DNA of 64,000 nt from Mesodorylaimus sp. YZB2_4 (GCA_030248295.1 JASANH010000505.1:266046-330045); one strand, 5' to 3'. Positions 45,316 through 56,335 are shown, numbered from the stretch's first letter. Translations and numbers: made by a program. The notes: generated by a model not told the origin, from the letters alone.

Positions 45316-47744
45316 GCTGGAGTTAATTTTGTGATATGTGCTTTGAAGCGCGCGCTTTTTACTATCTGAGGTCATATTTCGCTTGCTAATGTTAGTAGAG
45401 TTTTGATTAGGCAATGAAGAGCTGATGCTAGTGTTGTGTTTGGAAACTACGGTAGGCGAGACGAGTAATTATTGAGCAGTAGCCCACATCTAGAGAAAAA
45501 ATTCACAAGGGCGGAACAAAATACAGAATAAGCAGTCGGTGATAGCGATGACTAAATCTAGCCAAACAACGTCTTGGCTTCTACTGGTTTTTCTAAAGAG
45601 GTTCTTTTCCATAAAATAATCCAGGCTTACTGAGCTGTATTCTGATGATGAGACCGTGGACAACAGAGACGTGTTGCGATACGAGGTCGGGCCGGGGGGG
45701 GGGGGATGGATCGGGTGATACGGGCCGTATCATGGTGTTGCACTTGCATGCAGGATTGAGTGCGGTTGACGTCATTCATTCATTCATTCATGCTTTATTC
45801 TTATCCAAGCACCAAGGCGCACCCAAAGGATAAGAAAGACAATTGACAATGGTAGAGTAAAGTCAAGCAATAATGAAAATACTGAAGATAAAAATTAATT
45901 GAAAGATCAAGAGTCAATTTTGAAACTGAACGCTCGATACAAGTGAATAAAAGCGGGACCAATCAGATAAGGCAATTTCAGGTGACAAGTTATTCCACAT
46001 ATTTACACAAGAATGCATAAAACTTTGCTTATTACACTCACTGAAATGACGTGAGACAACTAAATGATGCGGCTGACACGTTCTACTGCTTACCCGTACA
46101 CAATCAGATTTCAGCCTAAGCTCATCATAGAAGTAAAAATCATGTGACCACGGTGGAACTTATATAATTGACAAAGCTTCAAGCGCTTCTCCAATTAAAA
46201 AGAGAATACCAACCTACTTTCTGCAAGGCTTCATCATAAGTCACCATAAAATCATTCAGATACAAACGTGGAGCATAATGTTGAGCGCGCTCAAGTTGAT
46301 TAATGTCACCCTCTAAAATCGGATCCCATGCAGCAAATACATATTCCAAAACCGCACACAAGCACCATAGACCGTCCCTAGCATTGAGGGTGGTACATGC
46401 GTCTCAAAGCCCCAATCATGCAATTAGACTTCTCACCACATTCGAAATATGCTCAGAAAACTTCATATCGCTGCTAACTACTCGTAACACACCCAAGAAC
46501 TTTACCTCAGAGCAAAACTCTTTTTTTGGTCCCTTGCAAGTGAATATTTTGCATCGGAAAAATACTGTAGCTCCAAGGCCGTAACGAAAGACAACGGGTA
46601 GCGACTAGGATAGGTATGACTAAATCTGCATTCAACCTTCATCTATCGACATGTTCAGAGAGAACGTGAGGATTTGTTGTTCACAATCCTGTTAGATCCA
46701 ACCGTCATGTAGCGGAATTTTTATTCCACATGATCATTGAAACCCGTCGGAAATGGCTGATAAGTCTATTCAGCCATGTGATAACTGGCTATTTCGGAAG
46801 GCTGGTTCTCCAGTTAAGCGAGACGAGTGAACTCCAAAAGTGCGAAAGCTGGTGATGAAATAACTAAAGCTACGCTTTTTGCAAAGAATGCTCTAGCTGG
46901 GTCACGCGGCGGATGGCCACTGTACACACTTTCTTGCAACCTAGCAACCCGGCATTAAAGTCCCTTCTGTTGGTGTCTCCTTTCCACGACACTCGCTCGC
47001 CCACTCGCCGATCACACCAATATGCCGCATACGTACTCCATGACAACACGGATCATTCGTGTGTCGTGCTCTTTTAACGGGGGACGCGCTAAAAAACTAC
47101 GCACTTCGTATCAAACTTTGAAAAGCAAACGAAATATTTGCCTCTGTGTCTATCGCCGCCTTTTTCTGACAGCAGTCACTCACTGCTAAACTTTAAAAAA
47201 TGGTCAGTTATCACATTGCATTCTAGCACTGTCACGATGTCCGTCGAGTTCGTGCTATTAACTAAGTTTTCAATGAATTGATAAGCCCGACTATGAAATC
47301 CAGGGATCTCCTATTTTAACCGCGCCATTAAAGTTTTGATATTACGATATTTTTCACATCCATGCAACGCTAAGCGCTATCTCTAGCCCGAAAGTCTTGC
47401 AAAACGTACATGGCCCATATTGGTGAAACGTTGAGAACACGTCACTTCGAATGTGTCGTTTTATTTTATATGTTGCAAGTACGTACTTGTACCATGCTAT
47501 TCGTATCAAACTACGAAAAGCACACGAAAGAGACATTAGAGGCAACTTCGCCGAAGCAGATTTTACTGCCGTCATCAAAATGACTCATGGTAGTACTCGT
47601 AACAAAAGCTGTGAATATCTAAGCACCGCGAAGAATATCTGGATCCGTAGGTTGCACATTAAGGCTGGCAGTAGGGCGAATAATTGTGGCTGCTGAACGC
47701 GGTGTGCTCGTATTCTTCTGCATTGCTCTAGTCTTTCGGAAGAC
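45316..47744. other. Spacer between array genes 4 and 5
   Basis: No gene. It contains a 12-nt G run (45694-45705), a 5'-truncated LINE on the minus strand (45773-46560) and otherwise unassigned sequence. The LINE accounts for a third of the 2.4-kb gap, compared with 0.3-0.5 kb between other array members. Confidence 0.5.
45773..46560 (-). mobile_element. 5'-truncated LINE, RT C-terminus and tail
   Basis: On the minus strand this encodes MCAVLEYVFAAWDPI, then LNDFMVTYDEALQKVGWYSL, matching the RT C-terminal region of the 2.3-5.2 kb LINE (EYGCVCWDP, LNDFNISYDAGLDKSGW). It ends with AATAAAGC followed by (ATGA)n at 45773-45790, a typical LINE tail. It is a different lineage from the first copy by its divergence. 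Confidence 0.8.
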
Positions 47745-48389
47745 ATGGTTCAGCCTGTAGTAAAGCACGCTGTTCGGATTCTTGAAACTGTAAGATTTTC
47801 TGAATTCAATTAAATGAATGGAGCTGTGCGGTTTCTTTTCAGCTCTTTGTCCTCATAGCGCTAGCTCTGGTAGCTGCAGGCGCTGGATTGTGCTTGCAAG
47901 TGCAAGGATCGTCTGGCTGCTCAGCAAATAATTGGTTTTCAATCGGTAATTGGTCCGAGATTGAGAACATTGGTGGCCAGTATTTTGTCTTCATTGCGTC
48001 TTTATTCCTGCTCATAGCAACCATTGCGATAACCGTGATTTCGGTTTTGCGTCAGGTCGGAAATAAGAAAGTGGTAAGTCAATAGCCTCATGATACTGTA
48101 TGCAGGGTTACCTCGAACTCTTTTAGCTTTGTATTTTTGCGATTGTGGGTGCAGTGGTTTGCTTAATTAATGGTTGCGTTGAGGCGTGGTACACGGCAGG
48201 ACGATTAACGATAATAACAACCATGGTCACAGCGTATGTTCAAAGCTGGGCAGCCGCTGCGGTAAAACTTTCATACATTTCCTATCTTCTATCCCTAATC
48301 GTAAGGCTTTTCCCATTTAGGCTTTTTACTTTCTCAGCACAGCGCTATACGTAGCTGATGCATTTTTGACGCACAAAAGTGGCCCCTGA
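47745..48389 (+). CDS. Tetraspan array gene 5
   Basis: Exons 47745-47789, 47843-48073, 48127-48261 and 48321-48389 (phase 0) give 159 aa. Exon 1 is MVQPVVKHAVRILET, close to that of gene 4. Landmarks are CLQVQGSSGC, NIGGQYFVFIAS, VVCLINGCVEAWYT and SWAAAA. The tail is short (THKSGP). Conserved exon sizes and introns of 47-59 bp mirror the other copies. Confidence 0.75.
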
Positions 48390-48479
48390 AGTCATGGATA
48401 TGTGATGTCAAATGAGCACAATATTTTGATTAGCTCCTTTTACACATTAAACTTGAAAATAAAATAACACTCATCTCCC

Positions 48480-48642
48480 TAGGTAGAGTAGGCGTCTGCC
48501 TCTCACTCCAGGCGCGCAGTTACGGGCGAGTGTTCGACTCGCGGGCCGGTAAATCATTTCGTGTAAAATGTGTCCCTTCACCCTTGAGTGTGCATGAGCG
48601 TTTGGTGATGTGGTAAAACATGAACATGAACATGATTATGAA
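48480..48642 (+). mobile_element. tRNA-derived SINE
   Basis: A tRNA-like head contains TAGAGTAGGCGTCTG and a B-box in GAGTGTTCGACTCGCGG. A body follows (CGTGTAAAATGTGTCCCTTC), then a tail GCGTTTGGTGATGTGG and AACATGAACATGAACATGA. Related tails occur at 15.5 and 13.1 kb, and a related head at about 600-645. The tail resembles the LINE 3' end at 5205-5245, suggesting mobilisation by that LINE. Confidence 0.65.
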
Positions 48643-49639
48643 GCCATAAGCAGCTACAATGACTTACAATCAGGATTTCAGCGGCAGCAGCGGAGCAGCG
48701 GCTCTTCGCTCTTGTAGGTACCTGTATTACTAATCGTTAGAGGCAAGCGGTTGGGCTCGTCCCGAGTGCAATTTCCGCTGATGGAGGCTGGCTTACATGT
48801 GAACCATAAACCATCGCTGACCTTCACGCCTGACCGAGAGTGACGCTCACGGCCATCGAGTCCGAGTTGAGCGACGGAAGCCAAGTAGGTCGACAGTCTT
48901 GGCTGTCGCAAACTGACATGGTACAGAGCCCACCCGCTATCGTCCGAGGTAGCTGGTGTATAATCCAAGATACCCCATATGAAGCACGCAGACGGGTTTA
49001 AAAAATTTAAAGCATGGAATTCCAACTTGCTTATCGTCAGCCGTAGCTCTTAAGTAGTAAATCGGGCCCTGGCCAAGGACAAGACAGTCACACCTGCATG
49101 AGTTCTTTATTGAAAGTCATGATCCTTATTTGAATCGAAGCTGACATCCATAATATGCCTTCTACCAAAACTGTTGACGAAACTACAATACAGTGTGTAT
49201 GACTTACTCGACTATGTATGATTATAACTGGGATATATCTGGGCCACACAAGATTTATTATGCATTTTTCAGGTAAACAGCTTCTATCAGGCAGTTATGT
49301 CACAGATTCTCACGAATTTTCTGCCACCCTCCGCAACGCGTATCCAGCCACCACACGCAGTGCCAAACTTTAAACTCCGATAAAAAGCATCCGCATATAT
49401 CATTTTTATTGTAAACACACTTTCACTGATCATGACCCAAAAGAGCCCCTACGGATTCCAGCATTCATTTGACGTTGGGACCATAAACATGTGCAAAATA
49501 GCAGTCGTAAATGTCACCTTACTCTATGAGCCGACGAACTATCCTCCCAGAGAAACCCTTTCCTCGTGTTTGCCCTTGAAAAATCTAGGTCCAGTTGTGA
49601 TTGAAGGCTCTATTGTTGTAAGCTATCTAGTCGTGTAAG
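48643..49639. other. Intergenic, no gene seen
   Basis: No supported exons or recognised repeats apart from low-level similarity to interspersed DNA. Confidence 0.35.
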
Positions 49640-50005
49640 AGGCAGAAAAGCCCTACATTGGAGAAGATACCGCGGAGAGCGGATTCAAGACTCAAAAACT
49701 TTGTAAGCAGGTCACCTAATCGTAAGTACCTGAGACATCAACCCGACGGGTTTCAGTCTCGCCTGGAGGAGCGTATCGAGCGGCCAAAGAAGGCAACTGA
49801 TGCGCTGAAGGCGCATTTACAGTCGACAAAATTTCTACTCCTACCCCTAGGGTCGGTGTAATAGCATACGCTTAAGTATATGGCCATTACACCTACCCTA
49901 GGGGTAGGAGTAGAAATTTTGTCGAATATAAATCCGCCTTAAATGCGGCGGCCAGTGAAGATAACCACATACACTACCTTTTCCACAGGCCAAACACACC
50001 TGGTA
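49640..50005 (+). repeat. Dispersed repeat X, copy with MITE insert
   Basis: CCCTACATTGGAGAAGATAC, CATCAACCCGACGGGTTT and CTCGCCTGGAGGAGCGTATC match the copy at 54.42-54.69 kb, which lacks the internal hairpin. After the MITE, GCGGCGGCCAGTGAAG and CCACAGGCCAAACAC continue the match. Confidence 0.75.
49808..49940. mobile_element. 133-bp hairpin MITE
   Basis: Nearly perfect inverted halves, about 55 bp each, start AAGGCG and include CGACAAAATTTCTACTCCTA and CCCCTAGGGT; they close with CGCCTT at 49940. It interrupts repeat X exactly where the 54.5 kb copy is continuous (CGCTG / ATGCGGCGG). It is far too small to code. Confidence 0.8.
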
Positions 50006-50135
50006 CTACAGTCGTATAGCGAGGCCTGCAGTGCCCCTAGCACTTGACGCTAGCAGCGAGAGCGCGACCCGGTCAGCCAGCTTGCTAGCCGGCTGCAACG
50101 CAGCAGCACCTAGCAGGCTTTGCCTCAGAGACTAT

Positions 50136-51443
50136 ATACGAGTACGTAGGCCACTCCATAAGTTTTTAGACCAGCATGAACAGCCACATGTTAGGAAGCA
50201 AAACTGTCTTAAATATAAACAGGAACTTTCCACAAGTATGCGTGAGTAACAGTATCGATTTAGAATCGAACAGTCTGAAAGGGGAAGCTAGACAGACAAG
50301 GCATCTTAGTTTTTTGCTTATCCAGCAATGGAGCCCACAGAAGAGAATTTCCGTGTTATGGTCTTTTATGATTTGAACGGGGCCTCAAATGCGATGAATG
50401 TCATGACAGTTTGGTAAAAACTTTTGGCGACCTTGCTCCATCAAGGGCCACTGTCAACAACTGGTTTCATGAATTCGAGCGAGGGCGAACTTCATTCAAA
50501 CATGAGCCACGTTCTGGTCGTCCTCACAACGCAGTGACCCCTGAAAATATCGAGCGGACCAGGGAACTGATCAAGGAACGAAGAAACCTTACGTATCACG
50601 AATTAGAGGAGACTTTGGGGCTTTGATCGGCATCAGTGGCAAAAATTTTGCACGATCATTTGGGCGCTAGAAAAGTTGCATCGAGGTGGATCCCTCATTT
50701 GTTGACTGCTAAGCAAGAGAATGCTCGTGTTGACTGGTGCAAGTTTATGTTGGACAAGTTCAATCACGGCAAGTCAAAACGTGTCAACGACATCCTCAGT
50801 GGTGATGAAACTTGGATTTATAACTACGAGCCAGAAACCAAGCAGCACTCCACAGTTTGGGTTTCAGAATATCAACCTAATCCAACGAAAGCGGTCAGAG
50901 CCAAAAGTGTTGGGAAAGAGATGGTGGCAATTTTCTTCAGGCAAGACGGGTTGGTGGGGGCAGTTCCTTTAGAGGAACGGAGGACAGTCAAGCAGACTGG
51001 TACTGTGATATTTGTTTACCCACCGTTTTCAAGGCGCTGGAGGAAGAGCGGCCACATACTGGTCTTCGTGGAGCCATGCTTCACCACGACAATGCGTCTG
51101 CCCACACAGCTGCCAGAACGCAGGACTTTTTGCATGAGCACCGCGTTCAGTTGGTCACCCATCCTCCATATATGTAGTCCAGACTTGGCTCCTTGCGACT
51201 TCTACCTGTTTCCAAAAATGAAGAATCAACTTCGTGGAAAGCGCTTCTCGAGTTTAAAAGAAGCAGCGGCTTAGATGAATATTGTTTTGAAGGACATCTC
51301 TAAGGAAATGTTTAAGACTTGTTTTGATAAATGGTTCGAGCGTATGGATATGTGCATCAGAGCAGGTGGTGGGTACTTCGAAAAACTGTAAATAAATCAC
51401 GCACTCTTGCTGGTCTAAAAACTTATGGAGTGGCCCTCGTAAA
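50136..51443 (+). mobile_element. Mariner transposon, complete ends
   Basis: Inverted ends GGCCACTCCATAAGTTTTTA..ACCAGCA (50149-50176) and its complement (51408-51435), followed by CTCGTA, bound a 1.3-kb element. Left-hand TATACGAG and right-hand CTCGTA suggest TA flanks. It carries one degraded transposase gene. Confidence 0.85.
50328..51391 (+). pseudogene. Mariner transposase, decayed
   Basis: Pieces show the N-terminal HTH region (VNNWFHEFERGRTSFKHEPR, then SGRPHNAVTPENIERTREL), SRWIPHLLTAKQENARVDW, the first catalytic Asp in SGDETWIYNYEP and the last in SPDLAPCDFYLFPKMKNQLR, with the middle Asp in an out-of-frame HDN box near 51084. A frame change near 50400, an in-frame TGA at 50624 and frame changes around 51000-51140 inactivate it. 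The family is mariner (DD34D). Length between ATG and the original stop is about 354 codons, near the usual 345. Confidence 0.88.
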
Positions 51444-52434
51444 CTGGCATCGTAGCACCAAGTCAGTCTTATTAGCAGTACCCCCAAGCAGAGAACACGG
51501 GAAGAGCAGGAGAGCAGGCAATCAGACCCCCCTTCCAGCAGGCATTCTATTGCAGCGAGAACAGACCTTTCTCCTACGACACGGCCTTCCAGCTGTCGTT
51601 AACCATAGGGCACAGACAGCTGGTTGGACTCAACCGTGCGGGTGGCCGCTCAGAGCAGTGGGCCTGGTCTCCACCGCTCGTGGTCTGAGCGAACTCGTTG
51701 GCATCCACTTGTGAGCGTATTACCCCTTAGTACTGCGTCCTCCGTTCGGAATCACTTACAAACTAATCCACTGTGGACTTGCTGTCGTGGGCGCAAGGCC
51801 ATTGGCAGTAGGCGCAGCTACATCCCATAGCTATAACATAATTGTGTTAGGGGTTCTTCCTTTTCCCGTCAGTGATCTGGTGTGTGAGTGAGACCGAAAG
51901 CGAACGAACTAGAAACTAGATAGATCCTTCCCCACAAATCCCTTCCATTGGTTTGGCCCGTGACACCGCTCGAGCGTTACGTTTGTCCTTGTAGCATCAA
52001 TAGGTCTCCGATTTGTCTCTTTCCGCCCAGTTTCTTAGTACGATCTAGCTACTTGAAGTGGTGTGTGTTCAACTGGCCTACACAATAGTAACTGATACGC
52101 GCATAAAAGAAAGGGTACAACACTATACGGGCTCCTTGCGGAAATGTTGCAGTGCGAAAGTTTACAAGGTTTAGGTGATCATCGTACAGCATGCACTGCT
52201 AAAAGCTGATACTGTATATAGATTCTTTGAAAATCAGGTTTCAAAGCAGCGCAATGCGCGTTATACAGCAACTATGCACGGCATGTGCTCACAATTACTC
52301 AGGTGTAAACTTACCTGTTAGCAGAATTTATTGCAATTCTGAAACTCTTCGGACGCCTTTGACCTCCTGTAACCCCTAAGGTAACAATTGAGGGCTACGA
52401 TACGAGTACTTTGTACTGAAAGAAGAGCTCAGCT
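51444..52434. other. Intergenic, no gene seen
   Basis: No exon or recognised repeat. Confidence 0.35.
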
Positions 52435-53909
52435 ATGAGTTTGAGCATGTTTGAGAATACGGCCAGGCAGAAGAGACGCATCAAGGCCAGTAGGCGCAGA
52501 TACATAAGATACATAAGCTTATCACAGGAAAAGAATTTCATTCATAGCTGGGTAACATTCACGGTAAAAGTGAATATTGGTCTTCATGAATCTTGGTGGG
52601 ACTATCGACGACAATCTCTTAAGGTTTTGCGCACTTTCCAGGGTGTTCTTGGCACTGCTATGTCAGTGATCAAAATTATTGGTTTCATATTTTCGGCCTT
52701 CAAACACAAGCTCGACATTATGGGAGAAAATGAAAGCGCAGTTTTTGGAAGTGAACCGTCGCTTGGACGTGATCGAGTGGAAAACTGATGACATTTTGCA
52801 AAAAATTTCGGCAGAGTCGGCCAAGACGAGCTACAACGATCAATTTCTGGAAATCGTCAAACTCCAAGAGGCTAAAACAAGATACGAGCAATTCCCAGAC
52901 TCGACCACATTGGCTCAGTTGCGGATGAACTGCAAAGAATCAGATCCCGGAGGCGTAATCGATATTTTGCATCAGATGATTACATCTCGTCTGGTACAAC
53001 AAGACTTCCTGCAGAGCATATTCGATTCTGTCGAGTACAGTCAAAAGGAATGGTTTCGATGGTGCAGTGAGATCATCAATGATTTTCTAAAGGCCATGAC
53101 CCTTCAAAAAGTGTGCCTGGCAGTGACACCCAATGGCGATAAGACTTTACCGACCCAAAGCGACATGGAATATTTCGCGAATTTCAGTATGACAAAACTT
53201 CATGAAGCCATGGAGAAACTGGAGGAAAAGGCCACAAAAATCGATAACGAATGGTCAAAGTAGCAACTGGTGGCAGATGTAGAACGCAAAATGATCACTT
53301 TGGCTGGCAAGTCTCTGCAGGAAGTTGCGGATGCAGTTTACTAAAAATTGAAATCAAAATACAACCCCTACTTTGGCGTAAGTATTCATACAAATTCCAT
53401 GGAATCGAGGGTCAAAGAATTCAATCAGCTGTACGTCAAAGTAGTCAAGCCGCAGAAAATCGATCGGACAGCTTTAGTTAATTGGAGCCCCAACTTAGAG
53501 GCCAAGAAATCAAAAACCACGCAAGCTCGGATCGATCAAATTACAAAAGAATACGATTGCGGCAAGAGAGTAAAGAAAGTTGCACAAACGTTTTCCGACC
53601 ACGTTTTTGGCAAAAAAGATTTTGCCAATGAACTAAATCTTGATGTTCTTTACGTGCTGCAAACGGAAGCAAGAAATTCCGAGTTCTCCTTGGACGGACT
53701 TATTGGGATCAAGTGCGACGAACAAAACACCGCGTTGTTCAACAAGGAATGCCGACATGGTGACCTTTTCACCACTTGCCCAGGGGGGCCGCCCAGTGGG
53801 TGCAGCTCAATATGGTTATCTGATGTGGTCGGATTGTTTGGCATTTTCAGGGTTCAAAGTTAATTACGCGTCAAAACAAAAAGCTTTTGCTGGCTACTAT
53901 GTCTGCTGA
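52435..53909 (+). pseudogene. Rapunzel/SE-cephalotoxin-like gene, broken
   Basis: The N-terminal part (52435-52730) ends in a hydrophobic helix (VLGTAMSVIKIIGFIFSAF). The downstream part contains a heptad-like FLEVNRRLDVIEWKTDDI and a long helical region with KEWFRWCSEIINDF. This order (hydrophobic helix, then a coiled coil with a RLD.I motif, then helical repeats) resembles the metazoan Rapunzel/SE-cephalotoxin-like group, which is poorly characterised. The assignment is tentative. Breaks seen are a frame change near 52.73 kb, in-frame stops at 53261 (TAG) and 53340 (TAA), and a frame change at a G6 run near 53782. No signal peptide is visible. It is probably a pseudogene; sequencing errors cannot be excluded. 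Confidence 0.5.
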
Positions 53910-54420
53910 TTTTGGACAGTCATTCCATGTTTGCTGCTCATGGTTTTCAATGCTGTGACTGAAGAATGTGGACTTTCCAGTGCACGTTGGATACCGAAAT
54001 TTTATTGAGTGCAGCTATTGCTATATTTTGGTAGCCAAGCACTCCAAGGGTACCACATCGCAGCAGCCGCAAGTGGTTCCACAAACTTATAAAAACAGGG
54101 GAAAAATAACTGTAAATTCTCTTTTGTATCTCTGGGTCGGACATTTTTGAAATCCTGTCTCTCCTCCACCCCCTCCCCCTTTCCCCCCACAAAAAAGATA
54201 CCAAATAAGAAGATACTGGAATGTGCGTCCTGGAATACTGTATGTTTGAGCGCTCACAACCATGCAAGGCCGAGAGTGAGGGGGGGGAGAGAGGGGGGTG
54301 GAGGCAAGCCTGGTGCGGTAACGAGCATTGTGACATTTGTATCTTCGACAGCGCGACGATACGCAAAAGCGTCTTTACCAGTGCAACGGCTCAGGTGCTT
54401 GCAATCAGTCGTACCAATTG
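53910..54420. other. Intergenic, C- and G-rich runs
   Basis: CTCCTCCACCCCCTCCCCCT near 54161 and a G/A-rich stretch near 54277 (purine run). No gene. Confidence 0.4.
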
Positions 54421-54700
54421 TAATAGGCGGAATAGCCCTACATCACAGAAGATACCGCAGGGGGGCGAATGGACTCCTAAACTGTCCAGGCAGGTCACCT
54501 AGTCGTAGGTGCCCGAGACATCAACCCGACGGGTTTTAGCCTCGCCTGGAGGAGCGTATCGAGCGGCCAACAAAGGCAACTGATACGCTGTATGCGGCGG
54601 CCAGTCAAGGCAGCCACATACTGCTCCGTGTATAGGGCGGCCAGTTAAGGCAACCAAATGCACTACCTTCTCCACAGGCCAAACACGCCCACTACACAAT
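54421..54700 (+). repeat. Dispersed repeat X, uninterrupted copy
   Basis: AGCCCTACATCACAGAAGAT, CATCAACCCGACGGGTTTTA and CTCGCCTGGAGGAGCGTATC match 49640 onward. It contains a partial internal duplication (GCGGCCAGT.AAGGCA.CCA twice, near 54600 and 54640). Confidence 0.75.
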
Positions 54701-54996
54701 CATCATACTGTTTTGTGCGTGCAGCGTTGTAAAAGTCTCACACTAAAGTATATTTTAAAGCAAATTCGGCATCATCAATGTTGGCCCTTCAAATTTATCA
54801 TCGCTGAACTAATAAACTCCGTCGAATCCACCGAACTTATCAACTTTTTATCTCCGTCGTACATAGCAGGCAGTTTGTCCTCCGCCTAACGAAATTCAAA
54901 ACGTAAGATCTCCCTTTCCGTTTCCTACACGCGCTGACCAAAACGTGCGGTGGATTCTTTCATAACTAACCTTTTCCCCAAAAATTCAAGAAATCG

Positions 54997-55727
54997 ATGG
55001 CGTTTGATCAGGTTGAGTATGAGATTGCGGCTCCAAAACACCGCGAAGGCATCTTGAAATTTCTTGAAACCGTCTTTATTCCCGGTTAGCCGGTCGGCCA
55101 AGCCTTGGATATGACATGGCAAGAATGGAAAGATATTTGGGAGAAGGCGATCGACATTTGCATTCAGAATGGGCTTAGCTATGTTGCTCTGACTAAGGAC
55201 TGGCGGGTTGTTGGATTTCGCTTATTCCGCATCATGGATCTGACAACGAGCACCTGCTGTGCTCCTACTGACCGTGTATACCTCATGCTCCTACTGACCG
55301 TGTATGCGAGTGGATCATCGTAGGTTTTCCAGCCCTTCTTATCGATAAGGCAACCCGGAAATGGTCCGAGGCTTCGCGGGGCTGCAAGATGTGCATGCAA
55401 TTCATGGGCCTGTTCGCGCACCCCGATTACGCTGGTCGCGGGATCGCTCTACGCATGAACCAAGAGAACATAGCTCTCGCAAATAAGTAAGGCTGCGATT
55501 CGTGCATGGTCGTTGCTTCCAAATCGTATTTGGCAAAAATCTTCAAGAAAATTGGGTTCAAGATCATTGAGACAATTCAATACAAGGAGCTCCGCGATGA
55601 GAATGGAAAACCATCTTTGGTGATAAAAGACCCGGATCAAACTTGTTACAAATTTTATGTCATGAAACTATATTGTACACGCACCATGTGTGGGCAAACT
55701 CTGCTTTCTCATAGAAAGCTCCTTTAG
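54997..55727 (+). pseudogene. GNAT N-acetyltransferase pseudogene
   Basis: It begins MAFDQVEYEIAAPKHREGIL and encodes the core of a GNAT fold: FMGLFAHPDYAGRGIALRMN (beta4 and acetyl-CoA-binding loop with the R-G-x-A form of the Q/RxxGxG/A motif), then YLAKIFKKIGFKII. It resembles the arylalkylamine-type GNATs expanded in invertebrates. Three lesions are seen: TAG at codon 31 (55087), a 26-bp tandem duplication at about 55259-55310 (TGCTCCTACTGACCGTGTAT twice) that shifts the frame, and TAA at 55488. The duplication length accounts exactly for the frame change, so the reading frame is otherwise intact. No introns are visible, which may mean a retrocopy. Confidence 0.8.
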
Positions 55728-55909
55728 CAGTGTTAACTCGTCTATACCCTCACACAAGTTATACTGCTATTCAAATGCTGTCAGAAGAATTTAAAATTAT
55801 GCCTATGGAAAGATAATCAACAAACGGACATTGTTCTATGGAGAATTATTTGCGCCATCGAATTTTCGAAATTTGTACATACTTGAGTAGCAACGTTATT
55901 CCGTATTTT

Positions 55910-56335
55910 TCAGACAATCACAGGGACTCTGAGCGCAACCAATCCATTACCATTGTTGGATGTCCTGGCCCTGCTTGGTGGAGTGAACTTGCAGACTGTT
56001 GTGATAACACCTGGACTCCCTGCTGAGGAGATGATGGTTGGGATGGCATAATACAAACGACCATCTGATCCCGAGGGCACGTGAACCTCGGACACAGGCA
56101 TTGTGGATCCTGAAGAAGAGAACGGCGTATAGAAGGTGGCCCCTGCACCATATTGTGATCTTATCGTTAGACCAGGTATAGGCACCTGGGCAGTGCATCC
56201 GCGGCCCCTTGGATAATCTCTTCCAATTCCACAACACCACTTTTGTAATGAAAGAGAAAGTACAGGGTACACAAGCAATGCTAGAGCAAGGGATCCTTCA
56301 AACATGCCAGCTATCATTCCAATTGCTATACCGCA
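55910..56335 (-). CDS. Single-pass membrane protein P1 (partial)
   Basis: Two exons, 56335-56173 (after a TTTTAG acceptor) and 56109-55910, are joined in phase 1. The first encodes a TM helix (IAIGMIAGMFEGSLALALLV), KWCCG and ...CTAQVPIPG. The second encodes STMPVSEVHVPSGSDGRLYY, ITTVCKFTPP and stop. The upstream exon(s) with a start or signal peptide were not found. It is paralogous to P2 at 59.7-60.2 kb, with the same intron position and phase. The unspliced frame reads through the intron by chance. Confidence 0.6.
   Translation of the reverse strand, partial: CGIAIGMIAGMFEGSLALALLVYPVLSLSLQKWCCGIGRDYPRGRGCTAQVPIPGLTIRSQYGAGATFYTPFSSSGSTMPVSEVHVPSGSDGRLYYAIPTIISSAGSPGVITTVCKFTPPSRARTSNNGNGLVALRVPVIV

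Noticed and set aside
53947-54366. 139-codon frame on the minus strand
   Set aside because: It spans purine/pyrimidine runs, with no domain or splice support.
55910-56317. Reading P1 as one uninterrupted exon
   Set aside because: The frame passes through 56172-56110 by chance. The paralogue P2 has an intron at the matching place and P1 has matching GT and TTCAG signals.
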